The notes under the pieces are model-generated. The model ran no database searches, was not told the DNA's origin, and was given only the letters and a program-made list of their open reading frames with translations. From Tetrahymena thermophila SB210 (taxonomy: Eukaryota; Ciliophora; Oligohymenophorea; Hymenostomatida; Tetrahymenidae): DNA of 64,000 bases. The position numbers were made by a program, and so were the translations under genes. Every line of letters starts with the position of its first letter. Positions within the stretch are counted from its first letter, which is position 1. Below are positions 1 to 13,622 of the stretch, in pieces. The stretch is from the NCBI RefSeq assembly GCF_000189635.1, contig NW_002476319.1, positions 620,001-684,000 of the forward strand. The letters run 5' to 3'.

Positions 1-99
1 ATTTAGGATGTACTCTTAAAAAATGATACTTATCCGAAAGAAAATATCAAAGAATTGATATCATATCTTCGTATGAATTCTTTGTTACAAAATTCTTGA
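1..99 (+). CDS. C-terminal end of an unidentified protein (partial)
   Basis: An open frame enters the window at base 1 and ends at TGA 97-99, giving 32 residues with one TAG codon read as Gln. The visible tail is hydrophilic and probably helical (it contains NDTYPKENIKELISYL), with no recognisable motif. The gene body lies upstream of the window, so function cannot be assigned. This could instead be a chance open frame, but the residue make-up (Pro, Tyr, Lys and Glu spaced among Leu and Ile) looks coding, unlike the low-complexity AT spacer that follows. Confidence 0.5.
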
Positions 100-1353
100 T
101 TCATTTTTTCAGTATTTGAAGCTGTCTTAATCTATCAAGCTTGGAATTTTCTTATTATAAATATCTATTGATATTCATTTATGTTTCTTTAATAATTAAA
201 AAGGAGTAATTACTTTTTTTTTAAATTTTGTAAATGAAATGAAGAAAAATTTATCTACATTAAAAAATGTGAATAATTTTTATTTTATGTTGTCATTTCT
301 ACAAATCTAAGTAAATTGAAAATATAAAAATCTTTTTAATCTTTTTTTGAAATTTCTAAGGTTTAATTAGTTTGTCTAGAATTTTTTTTAAATGATTTAC
401 TCAGTTTATTTTAAATTTAAAGTTGTTTGAATTGAAGGTTTTAATTTACTTTTTTGCAGTTTATAAATTTTTTTCTATTTTTATATTATATTTAAAATAT
501 ATTTCTTAAAGATTTCTTTTATTTTTTAATCAAAATAATTTGTTTGTAAAATATTAAATAAAACCAAATAAATTTTACATAAATTATCTGGTGATATTTA
601 AAATTTGTTTTTTTTTGTCTTAAAGAATGTAAAAGTTAAAATTCTAATTTTTGTTTAATTGAATTTAGAAAGCCATTTTAACAATTATTTAATAAATCAT
701 TTAAACTATAAATAGCTTTCTTACATGAACAAAAATCAAGATAATTGTTTCTTTTATATATTCTAAACCAAATTTATAATGATTAAATAAACCTCCAAAA
801 ATGGTTTAAAAACTAAAAAGCAGCTCTTGATTTAAAATTATTTTCTCTTAGATTTTTTAAACTTTTATATTTTAAATCTAAAAAAATAAAAATTTTTTAA
901 AATTACCTTCTTATTAAAGGATTTTATTTAAAATTAAAAGAATTTTTTGAGAGGTATTAATTTTGTTTAATATGTATGTTAGATATAGTCTATTAGGCTC
1001 AATCGAAAATATTTAAATTTTACAAATATTAGAATTGATTTTAAAATTATAAGAAATTATTGATTAACTAAACAACAAATTTATTTATATTCATTATGAG
1101 AAACATATTAGATGACTCAAAAAAAAAAAAAACGAATAGATTGATTGTAAATTCATATGGTGATTTCTATTTTATAAAATTCACAAGTATTTAAAAAAAT
1201 CAGGTTTAAAATCAAATATATAACATATTTTGAAATGATAGTATGTATGCTTCTCAAAAAGTTTATAAAATTGTTGTTCTATAATATTTTTTATGCAGTT
1301 ATTTTGTATTAAGTTTTGATTATTAAAAATAATAAACATTAATTTTTATAAAT
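100..1353. other. AT-rich intergenic spacer
   Basis: Between two plus-strand genes. Dense in T- and A-homopolymers with TGA frequent in all frames. No coding exon or structured RNA was recognised. The last few hundred bases presumably hold the promoter and 5' UTR of the gene that starts at 1354. Confidence 0.6.
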
Positions 1354-4300
1354 ATGTCAGAAAACTTAAAAGTATTTGGACAAGGGAATTAGCCACTATA
1401 ATAAAATAAATTACAAATATAGATTAATGATTCATTCAATGGAGATGGTAGTACTCTTTTTTAATCAAAGTAAAATTCATAGTAAAGGAAACATTCTATG
1501 CCTGTTTTAAAGCAATAATCACATTTTGATTGTGATAAATCTAATATGTAAACGACTCAGATTTTAGAACTAAATTCAGAAAGATCATAATTTAAAATTA
1601 ATAATGGAGAATTCAAGTAAAGTATGTAACGAAAATCTACAAATTTAGACTCTTCAGAGAGGTATTTGCTCTCATAAATATCTAGCTTTAGAAGTTAGCA
1701 TCATTCGCCATTAAATGATAAAACTCTTTATAATTAGTTTAGCTTAAATACTAAAAGAAATATTGGAAATTTCGAATCTTTAAATGAAATAGGGCAAAGG
1801 CTTAAACTGCAGTATCATGGAAATGTGAGTACTCCTCAAAGTGGAAGCGCTAGATCTTCTAAGAACTCAATTTAGAATACCTTATAATAAAAAAATAATT
1901 TGACTTATTCTGCTCAAAATTAATTAAACAGAGATAGCTCTTAGAATAGCTAAGATTAATATCATAAAAAAATAGTATTAACTCCAAAAGTAAAGACTGG
2001 CATGAATCAAAATTTTAGTCTATTTTAATCGCCACAAAGTTCTAGATTTTATTAATAGTCTTTTAAAGATCAATCAGATTCATTTAAGCTGAATACCTAA
2101 TAATTTAATCATCCTTAAGATTTGCATATCGATTTGAAATTTCTGGCTGAAAATTCCACAACTTAAGTATTAAATAAAAACGCACCAAAAGAGAAGAAGG
2201 CAGATGTTTCTAAACAAAATTGGGGTAGGCCAATAACAGAATAAAAATAAAGATTCGTCTCTTTGGATTAAGCTAATATAAATGATATTTAATTTGAAAA
2301 TAAAAAAGATGAAGAATAATTTCTTAAAAAGAATGTCCCTCTTTTTAACAAAAACTTCTTAGGTATATAACTTGCACTCAATAATAAAACATGCCTCAAA
2401 AAATTGTTAGTGACTTCAAATAATTCAAATGAAACCAAAAATGAAGATTAATACTAACAATATTCTAAAAATTATAGAAACTAAAGACTATAAAATTTAA
2501 TATTTAATAACAGCAGCAGCAATAATAATAGTAAAAACTTCCTTTAAGAATAGTAGCCAAGTTAAATTAATTAAATCACCAAGAAAATTTTTGGTCAAGT
2601 CTTTCCAGGCTAAAAAGATTCTCCTTACAATTCAAGCTAATCTGCAAATTCTCCATCGTACTCGGAAGCATTTTTTAAAAACAGTGGTTCTTACACAGCT
2701 AAGTTTAGTTCAAATGAGAGATAATCCGAAAATTAAGCTGCAATTAACATTGGAGGATTTTCTACTACTACTCATAGATTTTACAATTAAAAGAGTGATT
2801 AAAGTTTAACGAATAAATGGAAATACAAATAAAACATACAAGATAAAAATATAGCTTAGACAGGATAACCTAAAAATTCTAACTTCAATGAAACAATAAA
2901 TAATCACTCATCAAATTAAATATTTCTCCAAAATAACTTTACCAGTCAAAAATAACTCTCATAAAATCTAGGTTAAAAGCTTTCTTCGTCATTACTTTCA
3001 TGCTAGAAGATTATATCTCCAAGATCTTCGCATAATTTGCTATTGTAAATACACTAAATCGATGGAGATGATACCAATCATTTGAAAAGCAGTTAACATA
3101 GAATCTCAATCAAAGCACCAAGCGATTCCAAATTGGATAAACAATAATAAAGATCTTAAAAAAATACATCCATCGTTTTAGAGAATTCACATAACGACCA
3201 TGATATTTCATTTGAATAGTAAAATTAAATGAAATTTACTAAAATATCAGAAGAAAATGAAAATATTCTAAACGATTAAAATTCTAAATTTACTAGTAGA
3301 TATAATGAGCTCATTCTATCAAAGAGAAGATCAAAATCTAGCTACTAGTAATCTCTGTAAAAATAGATTTCAAAACAGATAGGAATTGATTTAAAGAAGT
3401 GTATGCCTCAAAAAATGAAAATAGATACATTTAGGAAACAAAGTCACAGTTATGATCACAGAGGATAAAAGCTATTTACTAAAACACAAATATAAGTTTG
3501 CTTTGATGAAATTTAAAAATAAATGACTCAAAAAATATAACATGATTACTAATACAAGCTAATGATTAGTGAAACAGAACTCAATTAGGAATAATTTATT
3601 GAAAGGCTTCTAATATTTATTTCTTACTGCTTAAATTAAAATTTAGTAAATAGCTCTTTAAATGTTTCTAAATCGCATAAGCAGTTATAACCTAAGTCTT
3701 TAATTATAGCAGCTGAGACTTAAATTCAAAGCCAACATTTACAATATAAAAGTTAAGAAAATAAATTACAACAATAAGTCTATCAAAGCAGTTAATAAAC
3801 AAGAGCTAAAATAAAATCTAATGGAGCTTTTAGACTTTCAACTTCTTCTTAATAAACTTTAAAAAACATTTTCAGCGATTTAGCTATCCCATTTTAGTTT
3901 TAATAAATGCTCATTGATGATATTATTGAAATATTTAAGTAAAGAGTTTCAGATAATAATGCCCTATCAATATTTTAAGAACATCTAAAGAGGAGCATAT
4001 AGACTATTTTAATGCCAAAGCAGATCATTCAAGAAATAGGTGGTAAGCTAAATGCAAAAAGGATCTTTACACAAGCATTTGAACATTTAGAAGAAGTCTA
4101 TTTTGTGAATAAGCAAAGTTACTTAAATGATAATCATAGCAATAAAGATGAAAATGATTTAAATCTTTACAAAACAGGAGAAAATCTAATTTTAGATTAC
4201 ATAATATCTCTAATTAATAATGAAATACGATCTTTTGATAGTGAAAAAAACATTATTTAATTTTCTAATTTGCATTTCTTTTTTTTCAAGCTATCAATAT

Positions 4301-5313
4301 AAAGCATCTGTCTACGACAAGGATTAACCTAAAAATAGACATTTTATCTACTTGAAAAAATTGAATAAAACAGAGACAATTTATGTAATTCTGATTAGAG
4401 CTTAATCAATATCAATGATTTTGCACAAAAAAGGTAACTAGCTAGCGAGCTTCTTCATTAAGATTTTATGAATTACAGTATTTTAAACGAGGAATAAAAG
4501 AACATTTCGAATAGCTTTATCTTGCTTGAAACTATAATAGATTTTATTAATAACAAGATAAAATGTTAGCAATTTACATATTTTATATAAAAAAAATTTT
4601 AGCCTGAGAGCCTTTAAAACGGACTATTATCAAAAATATTTCACTTTGCAAAAACACATATTTTTCCAGCAGGTTTGAAATAATACTAAGATAATAATTA
4701 GCCTCATCCTTTATAGTAGCAATTTAAAAGAAAAATATAATTTATTTAAGATGAAAACTGCTCTTAGATACCTCCTTCATAACTATGGCCTTTTGAACAA
4801 AAAGAAAAAATATGGAAAGAAATGTTTAAAAAGATTAAAGGAACTTCTTTAAACAGTACGCTTTCAAATATCAAAGAATAAAATTAAATTTCTAATGATT
4901 ATACATAATTTTAATAAAAGAGGAGTGTGGATATTAACAATAATTAACTCCAAAAATAAGCATAAAATTAAAATATAACAAACTAAGAGGAAGTGAAACC
5001 TTCTAAGTTAAGTAAGGATGCTTTTGAACAAGAAACAGATGTATTTAATGTAAAATAATAATTAATAAAATTAAATACATCCCACAGTTAATCTAATAGC
5101 TTATGCTTTTTGAAATATATTTATGATTTTGCTTTTTCATTTTTTGATATTTTTTCTGCCATAGATATCCAAGCAGCTAAAAACTTTTATTAAATTAATA
5201 CTAATATATTCGATTAATGGATGGATTAAATTAAAAATGATTCATCTTTAACAACACGGGAAACTCTGAATTAATAAATTTCTTACCTGAAAAAGTATTC
5301 ATTACTTTATTGA
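1354..5313 (+). CDS. Large Ser/Asn/Gln-rich hypothetical protein, 1319 aa, intronless
   Basis: One uninterrupted ciliate-code frame runs from ATG 1354 to TGA 5311-5313. The roughly 700 N-terminal residues are low complexity, rich in Ser, Asn, Gln and Lys, with short basic patches, and look disordered. From about residue 740 onward (nt 3580-5310) the composition becomes more ordered, with amphipathic helical stretches, for example around nt 3880-4250 (contains MPKQIIQEIGGKLNAKRIF) and a Trp-bearing segment near nt 4790 (PPSQLWPFEQKEKIWKEMF). No catalytic motif, signal peptide or membrane segment was seen. The layout, a disordered N-terminus plus a helical C-terminus, is common in ciliate cytoskeletal or scaffold proteins, but that is inference. 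The start is the first in-frame ATG after AT-rich spacer. Confidence 0.85.
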
Positions 5314-6405
5314 AATTTTACATGATATTATTATTTACAATAACTGAAATTAAATTAATTAAATAAATAAATAAAATTAATGCTTTTTAAAAAATTAGTT
5401 AAATGTTTGATAGTTTTTGTAAATATATTTATTCTTTAAATAAAAATAAAATTATGATGAAAAATTAAGATAGTTATTATTCAAATAATTTTATCTAACA
5501 ACGAAAATAATCTAAATATTTATAATCCAGGTTTTGAAATGATTTGCTTAGTAAATGTAAGGGAAATTAATTTCAATAAGTTTATTTAAAATAGAATATC
5601 AGTAATATAACTTACTTTTTTATAATGTATAAAGTAAGTTCCCCTTAATTACCCTAATTTCATATTAAAACCCAAAATTTTAAGAGAGAGGGTAATAACT
5701 TTTTTCATAATTTTATAGCTTAGTCTTAGTAAATTGGTCTTACTTAATATATGAAAAAAATAACAGTATATTTTTTAATGCATATAAAAATTTACAATAA
5801 TTATTTCATATCCTAATTTTTTTTAAAAAAGTTCATAAGAGGATTACTAAATTAAAAATTAAAAATGAAATCAGTTAAAAGAAATTAAAGTATTTTGAAA
5901 CCATTTTGAAAAGATAAATAATTATATTTTATCATAAAAACTATTGGCAATTCTTAAATGCTTCCAAAAACAGAGTAAAAATAAATCTGAAATATTAACT
6001 TAAACAACTTGTAATTATACTAAAACAAAATTTTTTTTAAGTTTAACTAATTTAAACTCCTGAAAGTATTTTTACTCATAGACATAAAAGAAATAAGTAT
6101 AATTTCTAAGTTATTTTAGATAAGAATTCTAGCCCAGTTATGAAAATGATGTAAGTAAATATAGAAATAGGATAGGTATCTAATAATTAGATGCAATTAT
6201 TTAAAATCTTTTGCATAAAATACTCAAAACCTAAAAGACATGAAATTCATTTATTTATTTATTATTTACAGTTTGTTTTATAAAATTTTATTATATTTTT
6301 AATTAGTTTTTAAATTAATTAATTAATTATTTCCTTTTAATTAATTATTAACTAAGTTTATAATTAACTATGGATAATTTTTTCTATTCGTTAGTTGAAT
6401 TTTTA
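5314..6405. other. Convergent 3' intergenic spacer
   Basis: Lies between the 3' ends of a plus-strand and a minus-strand gene, so it should carry two termination/polyadenylation regions. The only structured element seen is the hairpin at 5609-5640. No coding exon was found. Confidence 0.6.
5609..5640. repeat. Perfect 10-bp inverted repeat, 12-nt loop
   Basis: AACTTACTTT (5609-5618) pairs perfectly with AAAGTAAGTT (5631-5640) around a 12-nt loop. A C-rich patch (CCCC) follows at once, which is rare in this spacer. It sits about 300 bp downstream of the stop codon at 5313. It could form an RNA hairpin in the 3' flank or be a chance palindrome; the function is unknown. Confidence 0.6.
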
Positions 6406-9400
6406 TCAATTGATGTAAATTCCCCTTCTTCTTAGTTCTTCAATCAGCTCATCTGATGGATGCTAATTATGAAAACTCTTCTAATATAAATTATTCCTAG
6501 AATTAGATATACTAGAATTTTTTCTATAGCTTTTAATATTAAATTAATTATCTTTAATCATTTTTTAAATAAATATTTATTTATTTACCTTGCTGATGTA
6601 TTTAGACAAGAGTAACCGCTTATTGAGTTCTCTTTATTGCTTTAAGATCTACTTTAAGATATTTTATTAAACTATGGTTATTTTTAATTTAAATTCATTT
6701 AACTATTATGAGAGCAATTTAAATCTTTAATCTTTAAGACTCCATCTTTAGCAGTTAATTAAGAATTATCTTGATAAATATTTTATTCTTATTAGCTTGC
6801 TAGATGGCTTGACTTGAGAGAAGTGCTACCAGAGCCTTGATAATCTATCAGAATTGCACTATTAGAATCTCTTCTAGAAATTGAGTGATTTAAATTATTA
6901 TTGCTATTTTAGTATCTCTAGCTAGATTTATTGTTTTATGTTATTATATTTGAATTATCATACAAAAAGCTCTTATTTTAAGAAGAATTGTTATTTAAGT
7001 TAATAGAGTTATTTATGGAAGTTGAAAGATCTTAGATGGATCCCCTTTCTCTAAGTTTTTCTCGACTAAAGCTTCTCCTCGATTTCTAAATTGATTATTT
7101 TGTTTATTACATTTTTTTCTGAAAGTCTTGTATTTTTTAGAGAACTTTTATGTCATCAATCTCTGACTAATAAGCAAACGGATCTTCTATTTTGTATATA
7201 TTAGAGGCATCGACATTTTCTATATTTTAATAGCTTTCAATCTCACTAAAACCTCTTGTTGGTATCAAATTGTCTCCTGTTTTCAAAACGTTTTTACTGT
7301 GTCTTATGCTTGATTTGCTATCTATAAAATCCTATTAGAATAACCAAGAAAATAAAAAATAAATTTAGACAACATATTTTTAATAAAAATGTAATTTATT
7401 ACTTTTTTCAAACTGTTAAAGTCTTCATAGAGTGATTTAATTTATTAATCTTATCGTTACATCTCCTAGAATATATAATTAAACTAATTGTTGTATTCTA
7501 ATTCAATGTTAGATTTTATTTTTTAGTAAACAGCATTTTCTATTTTTTAAATAATTTCATTTTCTATCAAGCTTAATTCACTTTATCTGATGTTACCCTA
7601 ACCTAATAATAATTTATAATTGAATTAAAATAAATATAAAATAAATTAAATTATTTTTCAAAGTAATATATTTTAAATTTATTTGTACATTAATTAAGCT
7701 GTTACTGTGAGAAACCTCGATTATTTAAAATCTAATTAACTTGATACATTTCGTTGCTTATTTTTTCATTAGATTTCATAGTTTGAAAAGTTGGATAAGT
7801 TCTATTATCTTCCATCATTGTATTTGAAAAGTTATTTACAGAGAATTTATTTGTGTCATTCTCTATTGTCTGCTACTATTAGATTCCGTAAATGAAAGAT
7901 TCAGAATTTATATTAGTAGGACTGTAGTTTGATTAAGATAACAAAAAATTTCCATTTGTTTAAGTTTGTGGACAAGTACTGATGTTTGTGGGTTTTGAGG
8001 CAAGACTTTTTTTGCAAAAGTTTTCCATAGAATTAGATTTGATATCATTAAAATTAAGCTGATCGTTTTCACTAATTTTATAAAATCTGCTTTCTTAAAT
8101 AATATCTTCTGTATATTAAACAACATTTCGATTTTACTTTATTATTTCTATTTTCTAGGCTATAATTTCCTTTAGTAGGCCACTCACATTTTATGAGTGC
8201 TCAATTTCTTATTGCACATTATTTAATCCTAATTAGCTATTAACTGCTAAAAGTTAATTTGCTCTTAGACAGTAAAACATTTTTTTTGTAAGTAGCTCAT
8301 TTTCACTAATATCTAATTTGCTAGATTCCAAATTTAAAATGTCACAATTAAAGATAAGAGCTTCTTCAAATTTTTAAACCTGTTTTAAATTAATAATTTA
8401 TTTAATTATTTATCTATTAAAAAGCATAAATATCTTTTAATTTTATTACAGTACTTAATTCATCATTTTGTATTTCTATATCAATAGCTAATTCTTAAAG
8501 AGCTCTACACTTTTCTAAGACTTCTAAGATAAACAGTTTATGAATTTATCCAATTTTTATACCAGACATTCTTAGTCTTTTTATTTTATCACTTTGAATC
8601 AATCCTCTAAGCAAAGACTCAACAGACTGTAAAGTGTAAGGGTTTTCAGAAATATCAATAACTTCAATTTAATTGTTACTAATTAAACAAAAGATTAAAT
8701 TAAATTATATTCTTATTTATTATTTAACAGTTCAGTATAGCTTTTAATGAGAAAATATTAAAACAGACATATTTTATGTTTAAGACAATATTTATAAATT
8801 ATTTCAAATGAATAATTTTGTTTTAAGAAATTAAAATATTTATTAAAAAGTAAAATTACTGTGTTAGAAGTTCATTAGCTATAAAATCTTTTTCTATTTG
8901 ATTATTTTTTATGTTTATAGTTTGTATTCCTTTATGATTTTAAATGCTTTTAAAGAGCAATTCTGCTCCAAAATCAGTGATCCTTATATTTTATTTATAT
9001 TCATTTTAGTTAATCATTGAGTTAAGCTAATTTGATATTTTACTTGTTATAAGAAATGTCTAACTCGTTTAAGGATTAATTTTCTTTTAACCATAGTGAA
9101 AGCGCTATTGCCCCTTAGTCATCAATCATGCAGTTAGTGAGTATAAGTTCCTAAAAGAAATTATTTTGACCTAATCCCCAAATTAGTGTAGAAATATGAT
9201 CTGTAGACAAATTCTAATTCCTTATTTGTAACTAGAGAAAATTTTTCAAATTACAGCTAAGTATGAAACTAGTTCCAAGTATCAGGTGATCCAATTTTTC
9301 CTTTTTTGGAAATAATTAAATTAAAGTTATAAAAGAAAGACATATTTAGCAATTTGATATTTTACAGAATCTTCATTTGACTGAATTAAAACCAAAGAGG

Positions 9401-9545
9401 AATTCTTATCAATAATTGAAATGTGTTGTTACCAAATACTGATGTTATTTTCAGTACAAAAATCCTAATAATATTAAAATGTTTAATTATTATTTTATAA
9501 CTTTAAAGATTAATTTACTAAATACTTTTGCTTTTATTCTATCAT
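6406..9545 (-). CDS. Leucine-rich-repeat protein (RNase-inhibitor type) with N/S-rich tail, 819 aa, 9 exons
   Basis: Read on the minus strand from ATG 9545-9543 to TGA 6408-6406. Exons: 9545-9519, 9464-9366, 9300-9044, 8982-8860, 8678-8450, 8379-7706, 7586-7403, 7331-6589 and 6529-6406. All junctions are GT/AG and phase-consistent. The first ~250 residues contain LRRs of the ribonuclease-inhibitor kind, for example FQELILTNCMIDDQGAIAL, SLNELDISYNKITDFGAELL and NNQIEVIDISENP, each with a helical second half. A likely coiled coil follows (around nt 7580-7405), then a long Ser/Asn/Gln-rich tail. LRR domains bind proteins; no enzymatic domain is seen. Such proteins are abundant in ciliates and this one cannot be assigned a partner. 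Confidence 0.85.
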
Positions 9546-12500
9546 TCTTAACTTTCTTAAATTAATTTTAACGTTAAAAACTCAAATTCATATATTTTTG
9601 ATTATTTGCTTCTAAAATCAGCTAATCTTAATTATCAAATTATTCACTCGTTATCTGTTAAATTTTGTAAAAATTATACAAAAAAAGATATAAACACATT
9701 TTAAAATTTAGCTGGTAATTATCATTGTTAATTTTTTTTAAAGCAATTTTTTTTTAATAAAAAATAATTATTTTATTTTTTAATTATTTTAATAAAAATT
9801 TATAATTTTATTTTTTAATAATTTTTATTTGATTTTAATAAAAATTAATAATTTTATATTTATTAAATTACTAAATTAAGTAAATTAAAATTTTATTTAT
9901 TTTTTTGAAAAAAAAATTTAAAATATTTAAATCTCTTTATAAATTTGTAAGAAATATTTACAAATGATAAAATTGTGTTTTATTAATTTCTATTTAATTT
10001 AATTATTACTTACTTTCTAACATTTTTATTTAATAAATCTTGTATTATTTTAAGGAGATTATTGTAAATCATAGAAAAATACAATCTTCAAAATAAATTA
10101 ATGCAAATATATTTTTCATATAATTCTTATTTCTTAAAAATATTCAGAATAGCTTGAATACTTAGTGTGATTTGAATTTATAAATATATTTTCATTTAAA
10201 TTTTTAAAATTATTATAAATAAGTTGAGATAAATATAGTTTAATGTCTCCAAGTGTTATTCTATAAAGCGAATTTTATAAACTTTTAAAAAATTGTTCAA
10301 TTTTGTTATAAAATCAGTATTATTTTAAATTTTAGATTTAAGCAGACTTAATTTTTATTTATTTTGTCTATAATTAAGAAAGATTTGAAGTATTTTTTTT
10401 ATCATATAATTTATATAAAATCTATTTGGGAACACTTATCAATATGAATTTTTTATTTGTATTTTTTCATAGGTTTTTTATTAAAAGCGCATATAAATAT
10501 CATATTAAAAATGAATGAATAAATAAATATTTATTAATCTCATAATATTTAAAAGAATAAATTTTATTTTGATTTTTCATTAAATTCTTGATAATGGGGA
10601 TGAGTTATTTTATTTTCAGTTAAATAGGGATCTTTGCTTAAAATATGATATTAGCGATCAGAGCATTTTAATGATAAAAGAATTTTTTTCAGTGGTTTTA
10701 TATAAGTCTTCAAATTTGAATATAAATTATTGATGCTAATAAATAAAGCTTACTTTAATATATAAAGTCAACAAAATTAAGGAGTGAAAATACTTGAATG
10801 CAGTTTTAATCTAGTAATAATTGCTAAAATTTATTAATTTAAAAACAATAAAAGAAAATTTGATAAAATATCTTAAGTCAAATAGTTAATTATCTGAAAA
10901 TCTTTAATTTGACTTTCTATTACTTTCTTTAAAAATTACATTGAAAACATTGATAAAATTTATTAGATTCAATAGAACATTAATTACTATTAAACTAAGA
11001 TAAGAATTAGTAACTTGCTTGAATCAATGTACTTCAAGATTGTTACTCAATCAAAAATTATTATCTAAACATAAATTGCGAAGGAAGTTACATCAAGTGT
11101 TTTAATGGTAAATAGTAATTTGTTAAATATTTTTTTTTAAAGTTGAGAAATATATTTTCTACAAATTTGTAGCATAATTATAAATTGAGAAAAAACAAAT
11201 TAGATTAAATATAATTTGTCTATGTAATTATTTTTCATTGTTTTTTTTTCACTGATAAAAATTTTCAAATCAATCCAAATACAAGAAATTAATATTTTTT
11301 TTAATTCAATTACTGAATAAGATTTCTCTGTTATATAAGACTTATTAGCAAATACAGGATTTTTCATTAAAATATTCTAAAAAATTGGAACGGTGAAGAA
11401 TTGCTGTAAAAAATGTCTCTGAATTAAGAACAGACAAACTTGATGCTAATTATAGACTTAAATTATTAAATTAGAATTGACATAAGTTTAAAATTAGTAA
11501 CTTTTATCTATCACTATATCTAAATAAATGAAACATTAAATTCTGTCTATTTTACTAGTTTATTGAATAAGTTGAAGAAATAGTAATACCGTTTAGTAGA
11601 AAATTTGAGTTTATTTATTGCAAATTAGTAAGGATTTTGTATGTATAAAGGGAGCAAATAAAATTTAATATTTATTATTAATATGAATTTCAAATATTCT
11701 TATTCCAAACAAATTTGTTCCTCTCCAGTAAAAATGAGTTTTAATAATTTGTTATTGGGCAGAATAATTTAAATGTACAAAGAATTTATTAACCTGAAGC
11801 AAAATAGACTAGCTTAAATGCAAATTGTTTTGATAAAGCAAATATTTTTTAATTTAATAGTGGGGGCTGTATTCATGTTAAATTAAATCATGGTAAGGTC
11901 ACTGGAAAATTAAATTTTTGGTTCTTTTTATATCTAACAATAAAATTCCTACCTCGGAAGACTAAATCATTCGAGCGAACAAAGCAAAATATTGTGGATG
12001 AATTTATATATATTATTGATTATTTGAAATACCTGAATTGATAATCTTTGAAATCGTATGAACCAGATTTACAAAATGGATCATACTTCAAAAATTGTTG
12101 TTTATTGTTTTAATTCTTAAGATAAACCAAAAATGGAAAAATGGTGGAAAAAAATAAAGAAGGGTAATATGAAAATAGAAGAAATAACATTTAAATAGAT
12201 AATCAATAAAATTTAATAAATATTAAGAAAATTTATTAATTCTTCTTTTTCTTCTTATTAACTTATTAATTAATTAATTAATTTCGTCAGCAATTATGGC
12301 TTATTCAATTTTTTGATTGGATAAAATAAATAAGAAAATTAAATTATAATTTTTTTACTTAAATAGTGAGCTGGATAAGCCAAAAATCAATAATCAATTA
12401 ATCCAATAATAAATCAATAACACTCCAAATAAGAAAAACTCATATTTGAAAAACTCAAACAAAAAAACAAACAATTAATTATTTTTATAAGTTATCCAGA
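9546..12500. other. Long AT-rich spacer (divergent promoters)
   Basis: About 3 kb between divergently transcribed genes. Most of it is very AT-rich with frequent TGA in every frame. The part at about 11680-12020 is less AT-rich and holds a 111-codon ciliate-code ORF (ATG 11683, TGA ending 12018). That length is expected by chance when only one stop codon is used, so it is not called. An inverted pair CTGGATAA (12371-12378) and TTATCCAG (12492-12499) brackets the region just upstream of the start at 12501. Confidence 0.55.
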
Positions 12501-13622
12501 ATGAATCAATCCAACTACTAAAATAATTTCTATCTCTCACCAAATATCTCTAGAAAAAATACCTATGAGATTTCTACTAGATACAGTGCCATAAATCCTA
12601 TGCAATAATCTTAATTTATGGAAGAAGATCAAGTCCAAAATATTATAACCTCTACTTCTAATTATAATCCAGCCTAATCTTTGAACGCTTGTTCTACCTA
12701 AGAATTGATCAGCTAAATTCAAAGAGCTAACTAATCTGTATGCTAAATGACTAACGATTTAAGAAATTTCAACGATTCTATCCGTAAGAGAACTGGCTTA
12801 GAAGACACTAGAAAGTCTACTTACTCTTTATATTAAAATTCCGTTTCTCCTATCTCTAATGGCAACATGAATGCCACTAACATTGACTGCTCATTCCCTT
12901 CTCCTGTTTAAAAGACTTCAAGATCTTATACCTCTCATGCCAACTATCATGCAGAAATTCCTTTTTCAGTCTCTTAAAACTTGAATGCCCCTCTTAGATC
13001 ATCTCAATACATAGAAAATTTAAGAAAATCAACTAACAATTTAAAATAATCTGTTGCCCCAGAAACCAATCCTCTTCGTGTTTCTACTTTCCATGATGGA
13101 AACTAAACAGTAATTAATTTCCCTTTCTTGAGCTATTCCAAAGACAATCAAGATGAAGAAATAGCTGATACCAGAGCCAACTACAAGTCAACTACTTAAA
13201 CTCCCAGATAAAAGGAGGAAGAAGAAAATGCAACCAGAAGATATTATGTTAAGCATGATGACCTTGAATACGAAGAATACGAAGATTTTGAAAATCCTTC
13301 AAATAACTACAAAAAGATTAAATATCCCTACACTTCAAACTGGCAAACTATCTACCAAGCTCCTGAGTTTATTTAAAATATCATCAATTTATAAAAGAAT
13401 CGCTCTGAGCTCTCAGAAGTTGAACAAAGCTAACAATTAGTTGCTAATCAATAGACAGTATAATAACAAGAAGCTGTTAAATACTCCAACTATTTACCAA
13501 AATAATCTATTAACTTATTAGATGACACACAATATAGATCCTACGTTGAAACCAATAATACTCTCTCTGGTTCATATATTTCTAGCAGTGTAAATAACAT
13601 TCCTTACAGCAGCTACTATTGA
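12501..13622 (+). CDS. Hypothetical Ser/Asn/Tyr-rich protein with high-expression codon use, 373 aa
   Basis: A single exon runs from ATG 12501 to TGA 13620-13622. The protein is rich in Ser, Asn, Tyr, Thr and Gln, hydrophilic, with no membrane segment. It has an acidic Tyr/Glu stretch (DLEYEEYEDFENP) about two-thirds along and ends in a Tyr/Ser-rich tail (PYSSYY). Codon choice differs clearly from the neighbours: C-ending codons such as AAC, TAC, GCC, ACC, ATC and TTC are frequent, whereas adjacent genes use mostly A/T-ending codons. In Tetrahymena such bias marks abundantly expressed genes (established knowledge), so a structural or very abundant protein is likely (inference). No known domain was recognised; probably ciliate-specific. 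Confidence 0.85.

Noticed and set aside
11683-12018. 111-codon ciliate-code ORF in the long spacer
   Set aside because: With TGA as the only stop, open stretches of this length are expected by chance in AT-rich DNA, and no motif supports it.
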